Assembly: GCA_963929535.1 (NCBI GenBank)
Contig: CAWVIZ010000014.1
Location: 124,001-188,000, forward strand
Origin: Pullilachnospira sp963929535
GTDB lineage: Bacteria > Bacillota > Clostridia > Lachnospirales > Lachnospiraceae
DNA length: 64,000 nucleotides
Direction: 5' to 3'
The notes under the pieces are model-generated. The model had not been told where the DNA came from. It saw only the letters and a program-made list of their open reading frames with translations, and did not search any database. Below, one piece after another: positions 32,602-42,260 of the stretch. A program made the position numbers and the translations under genes. Positions within the stretch are counted from its first letter, which is position 1, and the number at the start of each line of letters is the position of its first letter.

Positions 32602-33357
32602 ATGGCTGAAAAAATTATGGTAGATGTGGATCATGTGACCATTCGGTTTAATAAGGCCACACAGAAAATTGACAATCTGAAGGACTATTTTATAAAGCTG
32701 GTAAAGCGGGAGCTGATGTTCCAGGAGTTTCTGGCAGTGAAGGACGTTTCCTTTCAGGTGCAAAAGGGAGAGTCCTGGGGACTGATCGGTACCAACGGAT
32801 CGGGAAAAAGTACGCTGCTGAAGGCAATCTCCGGGATCATGAAGCCGTATAAGGGGACCATCACCACCCGGGGAACCATCGCTCCGCTGATCGAGCTGGG
32901 GGCGGGGTTCGACGCGAATCTGACGGCCCGGGAGAATATCTATCTGAACGGAGCGGTTCTGGGATATTCCAAGGAGTTTATGCGGAAGCATTTTGACGAG
33001 ATCGTGGCGTTTGCGGAAATAGGAGAATTTCTGGATTCGCCCATAAAAAATTATTCTTCCGGTATGAAGGCCAGGCTGGGATTTTCCGTGGCTACGGTGG
33101 TGAATCCGGATATTCTGATCGTGGATGAGGTACTCTCCGTGGGAGACGCCAAATTCCGGAGAAAATGCAACACCCGTATGGAGGAGATGCTGGCTTCGGA
33201 TACTACGCTGCTGTATGTTTCCCATAATATCAAGTCTGTGATGAAGCTTTGTACCCATGCGTTGTGGATAGACAAGGGAAATCTGATGATGAAAGGCGAG
33301 GTACAGGAGGTCTGCCAGAGCTATATGGAGGCACAGGGCCTGACCATGAATGATTGA
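32602..33357 (+). CDS. ABC polysaccharide exporter ATPase (TagH/Wzt-like), first set
   Basis: 251 residues. Walker A is GTNGSGKST, signature YSSGMKARLGFS, and Walker B ILIVDEVLSVGDAKF. It lacks the C-terminal glycan-recognition domain of long Wzt proteins, so export need not depend on a special chain end. AAGAGGAAG precedes the ATG. The stop overlaps the region leading into the galactofuranosyltransferase gene. Confidence 0.92.
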   Translation: MAEKIMVDVDHVTIRFNKATQKIDNLKDYFIKLVKRELMFQEFLAVKDVSFQVQKGESWGLIGTNGSGKSTLLKAISGIMKPYKGTITTRGTIAPLIELGAGFDANLTARENIYLNGAVLGYSKEFMRKHFDEIVAFAEIGEFLDSPIKNYSSGMKARLGFSVATVVNPDILIVDEVLSVGDAKFRRKCNTRMEEMLASDTTLLYVSHNIKSVMKLCTHALWIDKGNLMMKGEVQEVCQSYMEAQGLTMND

Positions 33358-33367
33358 GGAGAAGGGT

Positions 33368-35224
33368 ATGAGATTACAGAAGCTGATTTTAAAGGATGTT
33401 GCAAGAGAGGATATTCTGCTGGGACTTTACGGGGATGATGCCGGGATCAGAAAAAAGAAGGTGTCCACCCGCACACTGTATATCCGGGGACGCGGAGCGG
33501 AGTTTTTTAAAAACGGGCAGGAGGGTGTGAAGCTGGATGCCGGCGCTGTGGTGTCGCTGAACACCTATCTCAACAGTTTTTCCACGGGAAAATGGAAAAA
33601 ATATACGATCGTGGAACGGCTTCACGCTGTGCTGGAGCTGGAGGGACATGTTAAGATCGCCCTGATGCATGCAGAATACAGGGACAAGAAAATATCGGAA
33701 CGGCTGATCGCGGTGAAGGAGTTCCGGACGGATGGAAAAGAGGAGATCCGCCTGGAGTTTGGAGAACTGGAGGACAACGGGATTTTTTTCCTGCAGATCA
33801 AGGCGCTGGAGGATTCCAGGATCTATTCCGGATATTACGGCACGGAGGAACTGGAGCCCACCCAGAAGGTGAAGCTGGCGGTGGATATCTGTACCTTTAA
33901 GCGGGAAGAATATGTGAAGAGAAATATGAACATCCTGAAGCGGGATATTCTGGAGAATCCGGATTCTCCCTGCTATCAGAAGGTGTGGGTACATATTTCC
34001 GATAATGCTTCCTCGCTGGCGGGAATCGTGGACAGCCAGCCGGGGATCACCGTGGATACCAACGCCAACCTGGGGGGAGTGGGAGGCTTCACCAGAGGGA
34101 TCATTGAGACGAAAAAGCGTGAAAAGGAAGAAGGGTTTACCCATATCCTGATCATGGATGATGACGCCACCATCAGTTCGGCGGCAGTGGAGGTGAATTA
34201 TCTGCTGCTTTCTTATCTGAAGAAGGAGTTTTTCGGGTATACAGTGGGCGGAAAGCTGATGGTCCTGGATGCTCCGTTCATCCAGTTCGAGGTGGGAGCC
34301 CAGTGGAATGCGGGAGATATCGTACCGCTGAAAAGCGAATGGGATGTCCGGAATTACAAGGATGTGCTGAAAAGTGAGATAGAGGACAAAAAAGTGGAGT
34401 ACCAGGGCTGGTGGTACTGCTGCATTCCCCTGAGTGAGATCGATGAGAATAATCTTCCGCTGCCTATTTTTATCCACAGGGATGATATTGAATATGGAAT
34501 GAGGACCGGAAAAGGGCGGTTTATCTATATGAATCAGATCTGTATCTGGCATGAAGCCTTTGCCGGAAAGATGCCGGGTATGCTGGATTACTATGATATC
34601 CGGAATCACTGCATCACCAATGCGATCCACTGTCCGGATTATACTGCAAAGGATTTCAAGAAATTCCTCTCCATATGGGTGTGGAGAAATATCGCCAAGT
34701 ACCGCTACAAATATGTGGATTACAATATCAAGGCAGTGGAGGATTTCTGCAAGGGTATCGACTGGCTTCTGGAGACGGATGGCGGACAGCTCCACAGGGA
34801 ACTGATGGCCATGAATTACCAGGCGAAGCCTGCGGAGGAGTTTGTGGGAGAAAACGGAGTTACCCTGAAAGCAGTAAAGAAGGGGGAGATCGGGTACTAC
34901 AACCCCATCTTTCCTGTACGGATGTTCCATAAGATTACCGCCAACGGCTACTTTTTCCCGGCCAAGGATCATGACGCGGTGGTGACAGCTCCCTATGGAA
35001 GTGTTCATACCCTGTACCGTCGGGACAGAACCGTGGTGGTGGATCACTTCGGAAAGGGCGTCTATCTGGAACGTGACAGACAGAAGCTGTGGGAATGCCG
35101 GGAGAAGCTGCAGAACGCGCTGAAGCTGGTGGATGAGAAATACGACGCCGCTGCCAGAAGCTACCGGGAACGGTACGGTGAACTGGTGAGCAGGGCGTTC
35201 TGGGAGAAGTATCTGGGAATCTGA
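33368..35224 (+). CDS. GlfT2-like galactofuranosyltransferase
   Basis: 618 residues. An N-terminal beta-rich domain (about 1-165) is followed by a GT2 catalytic domain with VAVDICTFKRE-type entry (VDICTFKREEYVKRN), SDNASS, NANLGGVGGFTRG and the metal-binding MDDDATIS. IFIHRDDIEYGMR and IWHEAFAGK follow. These match bacterial GlfT2-type enzymes that polymerise galactofuranose from UDP-Galf. The UDP-galactopyranose mutase at 40083 would supply that donor, supporting the call. The ATG at 33368 has AGGAG six bases upstream and is preferred over the ATG at 33350. Confidence 0.88.
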   Translation: MRLQKLILKDVAREDILLGLYGDDAGIRKKKVSTRTLYIRGRGAEFFKNGQEGVKLDAGAVVSLNTYLNSFSTGKWKKYTIVERLHAVLELEGHVKIALMHAEYRDKKISERLIAVKEFRTDGKEEIRLEFGELEDNGIFFLQIKALEDSRIYSGYYGTEELEPTQKVKLAVDICTFKREEYVKRNMNILKRDILENPDSPCYQKVWVHISDNASSLAGIVDSQPGITVDTNANLGGVGGFTRGIIETKKREKEEGFTHILIMDDDATISSAAVEVNYLLLSYLKKEFFGYTVGGKLMVLDAPFIQFEVGAQWNAGDIVPLKSEWDVRNYKDVLKSEIEDKKVEYQGWWYCCIPLSEIDENNLPLPIFIHRDDIEYGMRTGKGRFIYMNQICIWHEAFAGKMPGMLDYYDIRNHCITNAIHCPDYTAKDFKKFLSIWVWRNIAKYRYKYVDYNIKAVEDFCKGIDWLLETDGGQLHRELMAMNYQAKPAEEFVGENGVTLKAVKKGEIGYYNPIFPVRMFHKITANGYFFPAKDHDAVVTAPYGSVHTLYRRDRTVVVDHFGKGVYLERDRQKLWECREKLQNALKLVDEKYDAAARSYRERYGELVSRAFWEKYLGI

Positions 35225-35245
35225 GTATTTGAGTTGGAGTAAGTG

Positions 35246-37624
35246 ATGTATAATGGGAAGCTGAAGCCGATACTGCGAAAAACGTATGTGAATATGTGCG
35301 GCCTGTATGACAGGCGGAAACGGAGAGCCTATCTGAACCTGAAGAAACGCAGGAGTCTGCAGGTCCGGCGCAGAGAGGCATGGAAAGCACGGAAAAATCT
35401 GAACAATGGCAGCATTATGGGCCTTGACGCGGAGTGGTGCTGCGGGTGCAGTGCCTGTCAGGAGGCATGTCCATACCAGGCGATCCATATGGAGGCCGAC
35501 AGAGACGGTTTTCTGTATCCGAAGATCGATGAAACCATCTGCCGCAGCTGCGGGAAATGTATACAGGTATGTCCCATGCTTCATGTGGAAGCGCCTTTCC
35601 ATACGGGGAAGAAGCAGGTTCTGGCGATAGCGAAAGACCATTGCTGGGGCAGCAGTACCGCAGGCGGCGCTTATCTGGCTCTGGCTTCCCGCTGGCTGGA
35701 GGAGAAGGACCATGTTGTCTGCGCGCCTGTCTTTGACGGGCTTTACCGGGTAAAGCACCGGATGCTCTCCGGTCAGATGCCGGAGGCCTCCGCCAAGTTT
35801 AAATATCTGCAGAGCGATAAAGGGAATGTCTTTGGCGAAATAAGGAAGCTGCTGGAAGAGGAGAAAAGCGTCCTGTTTGCGGGGACACCCTGTGAAACGG
35901 CAGGGCTTAAGAGATATCTGGGACAGGACTATCCCGGCCTTCTGACGGTTGATATGAGCTGTCCCGGGGCTTTTTCACCCCTGTCTTATGAAAAATATAT
36001 CAGGGAAACTTATCAGCCCCAGGAGATCAAGGAGATTGATTTCAGCAGTAAAAAGTATTTTGGCTCTCTGGCCGGATACGGAGTAAGAATACAGAAAAAG
36101 GACGGCTCTGTGCGGGCTGTGGGTGAAAACCGGGATTTCTATTGGAAAGCGATCCGCGCAGGTGTAAATGTGAGAAAAAGCTGCAGAGTCTGTCAGTATG
36201 TATACGCGGATCAGGCGGCGGATATTTCCCTGGCACCGGTGGGAGAGGAAGAAAAGACCGGTATCCAGGTGCTGGATAAGACCAAGGCCCTGACAAGAAT
36301 CACCTGCAGCACTCCCAAGGGGAAAGCGCTTTTGGAGAAGGCCCGGGGAAATTTCCGGGATATAGAGAAGTGTGTACCGGCAAAAAGAGTTCTGTCTCCC
36401 ATAAGATTTCATGAGAACAGGGACTATTTCTTCGAACTGCTGGAACGGGGAGCCTTCGCCAAGGCAGTCACCTATGCCGTGGAGGACCGGTATGATGTGG
36501 GAATTATCGGCCTGTGGTACGGCAGCAATTATGGCAGTATGATGACTTATTATGGTCTGCATCAGACTTTGAAAAGGATGGGGCTGTCGGTACTTATGAT
36601 CAGCAATCCCTTGGGGATCTCTAATGAGATGATCATGGACAGGACGGACGCCCGCATATTTGCCAGGGAATATTATCATATCAGTCAGGTGAAAACGTTG
36701 TCCAGACTGACGGAGCTGAACAAAAAGGCGGACTGTTTTATCGTAGGCTCGGATCAGCTTTGGAATTATTATCTCAGCAGGCCGTACAGGCAGATGTACT
36801 ATCTGGATTTTGTTGAGAAAAATAAGAAAAAGATCGCCTACGGCACATCTTTTGGAGGAACCGGGAAATTTAACGGGGATGAGGCTGAGAGGGCAAGAGT
36901 CCGGGAAAATCTCCGGCAGTTTGATGCCGTATCGGTGAGGGAGGAATATGCGGTGGACATCTGCCGGGAGACTTTCGGTGTAGAGGCTGTGAAAGTCCTG
37001 GATCCCGTATTTCTGTGCGATGCCGGAGAGTACAGGGCGCTGTACGATAAGGTGACAGCTCCGGAAACCCCTTACATTCTGGCCTATATCCTGAATCCTT
37101 CGGAGGAAAAGACCCAGGCTTTGAAACATCTTGCGGGGAAATATCAGTGCAAGGTACTGGTGATCCTGGATCAGCCTCCCGGTGATTTTGAAAAAAATAA
37201 GGAAGCCATGGGAACTGTGAACGATGAAGAGATCCAGATCCTGAAGTCGGTGACAGTGCAGGAATGGCTGGAATATATCGACAGGGCCAGATATGTGATC
37301 ACAGATTCTTTCCATGGATGCTGTTTTTCAATTATCCTGGAAAAACAGTTTATGGCGATCATGAACAAAAAAAGAGGAGCCAGGCGTTTTCCGGATCTTA
37401 TGGGAAATCTGGGGCTGAAGGACTATCTTGTGGAGGATGCTTCGCAGCTTCTGCGGGAGGACAGGCTGGAACAGCCCATTCCTTATGACAAGGTGAGGGA
37501 AACTCTTCTGGCGCAGAGGAAAGCTTCTTTGAAGTGGCTTTGGAATGCTGTCCGCGAAACAAAGCAGGGAAAAACAGAAATGGTGTATGGGATCTGTATG
37601 GACAGCAGCAGACACGATGGATAA
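35246..37624 (+). CDS. Ferredoxin / FrhB-like / polysaccharide pyruvyltransferase fusion, paralogue 1
   Basis: 792 residues in three parts. After a basic lead of ~55 residues come two [4Fe-4S] motifs (CCGCSACQEACP and CRSCGKCIQVCP). A FrhB/FdhB-like flavin domain follows (about 120-400, with LFAGTPCETAGL). A polysaccharide pyruvyltransferase domain ends it (about 425-760, with LWYGSNYGSMMTYYGLH, FIVGSDQLWNYYLS and ITDSFHGCCFS). The third domain would add pyruvate ketals to sugars. The redox part has diverged: CHGVPSP and GDFWG of paralogue 2 read CPGAFSP and LAPVG here. The paralogue follows 27 bases downstream. Confidence 0.88.
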   Translation: MYNGKLKPILRKTYVNMCGLYDRRKRRAYLNLKKRRSLQVRRREAWKARKNLNNGSIMGLDAEWCCGCSACQEACPYQAIHMEADRDGFLYPKIDETICRSCGKCIQVCPMLHVEAPFHTGKKQVLAIAKDHCWGSSTAGGAYLALASRWLEEKDHVVCAPVFDGLYRVKHRMLSGQMPEASAKFKYLQSDKGNVFGEIRKLLEEEKSVLFAGTPCETAGLKRYLGQDYPGLLTVDMSCPGAFSPLSYEKYIRETYQPQEIKEIDFSSKKYFGSLAGYGVRIQKKDGSVRAVGENRDFYWKAIRAGVNVRKSCRVCQYVYADQAADISLAPVGEEEKTGIQVLDKTKALTRITCSTPKGKALLEKARGNFRDIEKCVPAKRVLSPIRFHENRDYFFELLERGAFAKAVTYAVEDRYDVGIIGLWYGSNYGSMMTYYGLHQTLKRMGLSVLMISNPLGISNEMIMDRTDARIFAREYYHISQVKTLSRLTELNKKADCFIVGSDQLWNYYLSRPYRQMYYLDFVEKNKKKIAYGTSFGGTGKFNGDEAERARVRENLRQFDAVSVREEYAVDICRETFGVEAVKVLDPVFLCDAGEYRALYDKVTAPETPYILAYILNPSEEKTQALKHLAGKYQCKVLVILDQPPGDFEKNKEAMGTVNDEEIQILKSVTVQEWLEYIDRARYVITDSFHGCCFSIILEKQFMAIMNKKRGARRFPDLMGNLGLKDYLVEDASQLLREDRLEQPIPYDKVRETLLAQRKASLKWLWNAVRETKQGKTEMVYGICMDSSRHDG

Positions 37625-37651
37625 ATGGAACAAAAATGAAAGAGGTGCTGT

Positions 37652-40078
37652 ATGGAAATCTATGGTAAAAAAATCTGCCGGGCGAATCTGACAAGGACCA
37701 ATATCAGAAAGGGTCTGCACTATCTGGTGGATCAGATCCTGGATCCCGGAAAGAATTCCGGGGATAAAAAACGGGAAAGTCTCCAGGAAAGAAATCAGAG
37801 AGTACTTTCCTCAAGCCATGCGAAACGCGATGATCAGACGGTAAAGGATATCCGGATTTTGGAGAAAAGCGAATGCTGCGGCTGTTCGGCCTGTTTCAAT
37901 GCCTGTCCTGTGGGAGCGATCGCCATGGAAGCAGACAGTGAAGGCTTTTTGTATCCTGTGGTGGATGATGAAAAGTGTATTCACTGCGGAAAGTGCAAAA
38001 AAGCATGCCCGTCCCTGAATGTTTCCTATAAAAACGACAGGAATCCGGCCTGCTATGCCATGATGGCTCAGGATGAAGTGCGGAAGGTGAGCGCTTCGGG
38101 AGGAATGTTTACGATTCTGGCGGACGCTGTCTTTGAAAAGGGCGGTGTGGTCTGCGGCGCCGCTTATGACAGCGACTGGACGGTAAGACACATTCTGATC
38201 TCGGATCCCGGGGAAATGTACCGGCTGCGCAGTTCCAAATATGTTCAGAGCGACTGCGGAGAGATTTACAGGGAAGTGAAGGATCAGCTGAAAAAGAAAA
38301 GACCGGTGCTGTTCAGCGGATGCCCCTGCCAGATCGCGGGCTTATATTCTTATCTGGGAGGAGACGATGAGAATCTCTGGACGGTGGATCTGATCTGCCA
38401 CGGCGTACCGTCTCCCAAGGTATTCAGGAAGTATCTGCAGGAGGAATACCTGGATAAAGGAAAGACCATCGAGAAGATCGACTTCAGGGATAAGGACGTG
38501 TTTGGCTGGTCCACGGAGATGAACGTATATTTCCAGGACGGGAGCAGACATGTGGAACGGTGCGGAAAGGATCCGTATTACAGGGCATTCCTGCCCTGCC
38601 TTTCCATGCGTCCTGCATGCCCCCAGTGCAAGTATACCACACTGCCCAGACAGGCTGATATCAGTATCGGTGATTTCTGGGGGATCGGAAAGTATGAGCC
38701 GGAATTAAACGATCAGAAGGGAACCTCTCTGGTCCTGGTGAATTCGGAAAAAGGACGAAAAATATTTGAGGAACAGAAGGACAGGCTGAAGGCCCTGAAG
38801 GAAATGGATATCAATACCGCAAGACCCAGAAATTATACCATTGACCATCCGTTCCGCAAACATCCCCACAGGGACCGTTTTTTTAAACTGATCGATAAAT
38901 ATCCTTTTGAAAAAGCTGTTCAGTACGGACTGACCAATCATTACGATGTGGGAATGATCGGCCTCTGGTTTGGCGAAAACTACGGCAGCATGGCCACGTA
39001 TTTTGCGCTGCATCATATTCTGGAGGCAATGGGCCTGACGGTTCTGTTTATCAACAATCCTCTGGGCAGGCCGGATGAGATAAAAGAGAAGAGCCCCAGG
39101 AAATTCGCCATGGAGTATGCGGATATTTCAGCGCCCCGGGGACTTGGACAGCTGAAGGACCTGAACGCGTACTGCGACACGTTTATCGTGGGTTCGGACC
39201 AGCTGTGGAATTACGGGCTGAGCAGACGATACGGTCAGATGTATTTCCTGAGTTTTGCGGATGATGACAAGAAAAAAATTGCCTACGGAACATCTTTCGG
39301 GAAAAACCGGTATACGGGACCGGAGGGCCAGAGGGTATTGACCGCTCAGAATCTTCAGCGTTTTGACGCAATTTCAGTGAGGGAGCCGTTTGGCGTTGAC
39401 CTGTGCAGAGATTTGTTCGGGGTGGACGCGGTGAAGGTGATGGACCCGGTATTCCTGTGTGACCCCGCGGCATACGACAGACTGGCGGAAGAAAGCGGCT
39501 GCAGAAAGCAGGAGGAATATATCCTGGCCTATATCCTGGACCCAACGGAGGAAAAGCGGGACGCCCTGCGGGATATTGCCCGGAAGCAGGGGAAAAAAGT
39601 AAAAGTAATTCTGGACTTCCCGGAGCATCTGTGGGAGAAGAACAAGGAGCGGCTGGCTCTCCAGGAGCAGGATTCCAATATTGAGATCCTGTCCACCCCC
39701 GATATCAAGGAGTGGATCTGGTATGTGAAGAACAGTGCCTTTGTGGCCACGGATTCCTTCCATGGGGTTTGTTTTTCCATGATTTATAAGAAGAATTTTG
39801 TTACCTTCGCCAATGTGAACAGGGGAAGCGAGAGGGTAGCCACCCTGCTGGAGCCATTGGGACTGGACAACAGGCTGTTTTTCCAGTATGGGAACGGGAT
39901 CCCCCAGGAGCTGCTGGAAACAGATATTGACTATGAAAAGGTATACCGGCTGATGGAGGAAGAGAAGGAATACTCCCTTGGCTGGCTGAGAGACGCGATC
40001 TTCGCGCCCAAGGAGGCCGCAAGCTGCCGGACTTACACACTGAAAAGTACAGGATTGGAAGATACAAAGGAGGACTGA
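37652..40078 (+). CDS. Ferredoxin / FrhB-like / polysaccharide pyruvyltransferase fusion, paralogue 2
   Basis: 808 residues with the same domain order as the preceding gene. It has [4Fe-4S] motifs CCGCSACFNACP and CIHCGKCKKACP. The FrhB/FdhB-like flavin domain carries LFSGCPCQIAGL, DLICHGVPSPK, CPQCKY and ISIGDFWGIGKY. The pyruvyltransferase domain has LWFGENYGSMATYFALH, FIVGSDQLWNYGLS and ATDSFHGVCFSM. Its flavin-domain motifs are the conserved forms, so this copy is probably the redox-active one. GAGGTGC precedes the ATG. Why a pyruvyltransferase is fused to iron-sulfur and flavin modules is not known. Confidence 0.9.
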   Translation: MEIYGKKICRANLTRTNIRKGLHYLVDQILDPGKNSGDKKRESLQERNQRVLSSSHAKRDDQTVKDIRILEKSECCGCSACFNACPVGAIAMEADSEGFLYPVVDDEKCIHCGKCKKACPSLNVSYKNDRNPACYAMMAQDEVRKVSASGGMFTILADAVFEKGGVVCGAAYDSDWTVRHILISDPGEMYRLRSSKYVQSDCGEIYREVKDQLKKKRPVLFSGCPCQIAGLYSYLGGDDENLWTVDLICHGVPSPKVFRKYLQEEYLDKGKTIEKIDFRDKDVFGWSTEMNVYFQDGSRHVERCGKDPYYRAFLPCLSMRPACPQCKYTTLPRQADISIGDFWGIGKYEPELNDQKGTSLVLVNSEKGRKIFEEQKDRLKALKEMDINTARPRNYTIDHPFRKHPHRDRFFKLIDKYPFEKAVQYGLTNHYDVGMIGLWFGENYGSMATYFALHHILEAMGLTVLFINNPLGRPDEIKEKSPRKFAMEYADISAPRGLGQLKDLNAYCDTFIVGSDQLWNYGLSRRYGQMYFLSFADDDKKKIAYGTSFGKNRYTGPEGQRVLTAQNLQRFDAISVREPFGVDLCRDLFGVDAVKVMDPVFLCDPAAYDRLAEESGCRKQEEYILAYILDPTEEKRDALRDIARKQGKKVKVILDFPEHLWEKNKERLALQEQDSNIEILSTPDIKEWIWYVKNSAFVATDSFHGVCFSMIYKKNFVTFANVNRGSERVATLLEPLGLDNRLFFQYGNGIPQELLETDIDYEKVYRLMEEEKEYSLGWLRDAIFAPKEAASCRTYTLKSTGLEDTKED

Positions 40079-40082
40079 GAAC

Positions 40083-41198
40083 ATGTACGATTATCTGATT
40101 GTAGGCGCCGGTCTTTTCGGAGCCGTATTTGCCCATGAGGCGAAAAAGGCGGGAAAATCCTGTCTGGTGATCGACCGCAGAGATCACATCGCGGGAAACG
40201 TGTACTGCGAGAACGTGGAGGGGATCAACGTACACAAGTACGGAGCCCATATTTTTCACACAAACAACAGGAAGGTCTGGGAATATGTGAACCAGTTTGC
40301 GGAGTTCAACAATTACATCAATTCCCCCATTGCCGTGTACAAGGATGAGCTGTATAACCTTCCGTTTAATATGAACACCTTCAGCAAGATGTGGGGGATC
40401 CGTACGCCCCAGGAGGCAAAGGAGATCATTGAGCGGCAGAGGGCGGAGGCCTGCGTGGAGGAACCCCAAAACCTGGAGGAACAGGCGCTGTCCCTGGCCG
40501 GAAGGGATGTCTATGAGAAGCTGGTGAAAGGCTATACCCAGAAGCAGTGGGGAAGACCGTGTACGGAGCTGCCCGCTTTTATCATCAAACGGCTTCCGCT
40601 GCGGTTTACATACGACAACAACTATTTTAACGCCAGATATCAGGGGATTCCCATGGGCGGATACACAAAGATCGTGGAAGCCATGCTGGAAGGCGTGGAA
40701 GTGCGCCTGGGAACCGATTACCGGGAATTTGTGAAGGAAAATCCAGACGCGGCGGCAAAGACGGTTTATACCGGTATGATCGATGAGTTTTATGATTTCT
40801 GCCTGGGACATCTGGAGTACAGGACTGTGTACTTTGAGACAGAAGTGCTGGACTGTGACAATTATCAGGGAAACGCGGTGGTAAATTATACCGACTATGA
40901 GGTGCCGTATACCAGGATCATCGAGCACAAGCATTTTGAATTCGGAACCCAGGAAAAAACAGTGATCTCCAGAGAGTATTCCACGGAGTGGAAGCCGGGA
41001 ATGGAGCCTTATTATCCTGTGAATGATGAGAAAAATTCGGAACTGTACTCCCGGTACCGCCAGATGGCGGAGAAGGAAGACAACGTGATCTTCGGGGGCC
41101 GGCTGGGACAGTATAAGTATTACGATATGGATCAGGTGATCGAGGCGGCGCTGGCAGCGGTGGCCAAGGAAGCAGAGAGCTGGCAGAAGACGTTATGA
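40083..41198 (+). CDS. glf: UDP-galactopyranose mutase
   Basis: 371 residues. The N-terminal FAD-binding motif DYLIVGAGLFGAVFAHEAKK is followed by RRDHIAGNVY and KYGAHIFHTNN, all signatures of UGM, with the substrate-binding segment TRIIEHKHFE and the C-terminal FAD motif GGRLGQYKYYDMDQVI. It converts UDP-galactopyranose to UDP-galactofuranose using reduced FAD. It supplies donor for the GlfT2-like enzyme at 33368. It ends overlapping the acyltransferase start by four bases. Confidence 0.96.
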   Translation: MYDYLIVGAGLFGAVFAHEAKKAGKSCLVIDRRDHIAGNVYCENVEGINVHKYGAHIFHTNNRKVWEYVNQFAEFNNYINSPIAVYKDELYNLPFNMNTFSKMWGIRTPQEAKEIIERQRAEACVEEPQNLEEQALSLAGRDVYEKLVKGYTQKQWGRPCTELPAFIIKRLPLRFTYDNNYFNARYQGIPMGGYTKIVEAMLEGVEVRLGTDYREFVKENPDAAAKTVYTGMIDEFYDFCLGHLEYRTVYFETEVLDCDNYQGNAVVNYTDYEVPYTRIIEHKHFEFGTQEKTVISREYSTEWKPGMEPYYPVNDEKNSELYSRYRQMAEKEDNVIFGGRLGQYKYYDMDQVIEAALAAVAKEAESWQKTL

Positions 41199-42250
41199 CA
41201 ATATTTTTGCTGCTGCTGATCTTCCTTATCATCTCCTCTCTGGAATTTGCCCCGGCGGGACAGTTCCAGAGAGAATATCTTTCCAAAAACAGCGCCAATG
41301 CCGTCAAGGGTATTTTTGTGATCCTGATACTGTTCAGCCATTACACCCAGTACGTGTCCCTGGGAGGCGTCTATGATGACGCCTATCTGATCCTGAGGAA
41401 GCATCTCAACCAGATGGTTGTGGTGATGTTCTGGTTTTATTCCGGATTCGGGATCATGCGGTCTGTCCAGACCAAGGGGGATTCGTATATCCATCCGGGA
41501 CTTCTCAGACGGTTTCGGAAGGTGTGGCTGCAGTTTGCGGCTGCAGTTACCCTGTTCCTGATCACCGGTCTGTGTCTGGGAAAGCAATTTGAGTGGAAAC
41601 ATCTTCTGCTCTCCTATATAGGCTGGGATTCCATCGGGAATTCCAACTGGTATATTTTTGATACGCTGGCGGCCTATCTGCTGCTGTATCTTTCTTTTAT
41701 GGCACTGCGCTTTGTGAAAAACAGACGGGTCAGGGAATATGGAGGCTGCGGGATCTTCACGGTTCTGATCCTTCTGTTTGTCTGGATTTTGATGGCCCAG
41801 GGACGTTCCGGATACTGGTACAATACTGTTTTTATCCTGCCGGTGGGCTGCTGGTATGCCCTGCTGCAGGACAGGATCGAGAAAATTGTCATGAAAAACG
41901 ACTTCCTGTATCTGCTGTGCGTGATCGCGAATACGGTGATCTACTTTATTTCCTTCCAGGGAAGATGGGAATATGGAATAGAAATGTACACGGTCTGGGC
42001 ATGCTCCTTTACGGCTATGGTAGTGCTGTTCACCATGAAATGCGCTGTTTCCAGCACCTTCCTTTCCTGGTTCGGCCAGCATGTGTTCAGCGTTTATATC
42101 CTGCAGAGAATCCCCATGATGGTACTGGACCGTCTGGGGATGGCCCAGGAGCATAAATATATGTTCCTGATCCTCAGCTTCCTTCTGACCGTGCTGATGG
42201 CAATGGTCTTTGACCTGGCGGCGGGATGGAAGCGGACAAAGAAGAATTAG
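41195..42250 (+). CDS. Acyltransferase 3-family membrane protein
   Basis: 351 residues with about ten membrane segments. NAVKGIFVILILFSHYTQYV corresponds to the first conserved helix with the catalytic His of the acyltransferase_3 (OafA/WecH) family. FWFYSGFGIMRS and SNWYIFDTLAAYLLLYL follow the family pattern. It probably adds acetyl or another acyl group to the glycan. It overlaps glf by four bases, showing operon membership. Confidence 0.85.
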   Translation: MTIFLLLLIFLIISSLEFAPAGQFQREYLSKNSANAVKGIFVILILFSHYTQYVSLGGVYDDAYLILRKHLNQMVVVMFWFYSGFGIMRSVQTKGDSYIHPGLLRRFRKVWLQFAAAVTLFLITGLCLGKQFEWKHLLLSYIGWDSIGNSNWYIFDTLAAYLLLYLSFMALRFVKNRRVREYGGCGIFTVLILLFVWILMAQGRSGYWYNTVFILPVGCWYALLQDRIEKIVMKNDFLYLLCVIANTVIYFISFQGRWEYGIEMYTVWACSFTAMVVLFTMKCAVSSTFLSWFGQHVFSVYILQRIPMMVLDRLGMAQEHKYMFLILSFLLTVLMAMVFDLAAGWKRTKKN

Positions 42251-42260
42251 GAGAAGAAAG

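Noticed and set aside
33350..33367. Upstream ATG as the start of the GlfT2-like gene
   Set aside because: It would overlap the previous gene and lacks a spaced ribosome site, while the ATG at 33368 has AGGAG six bases before it.
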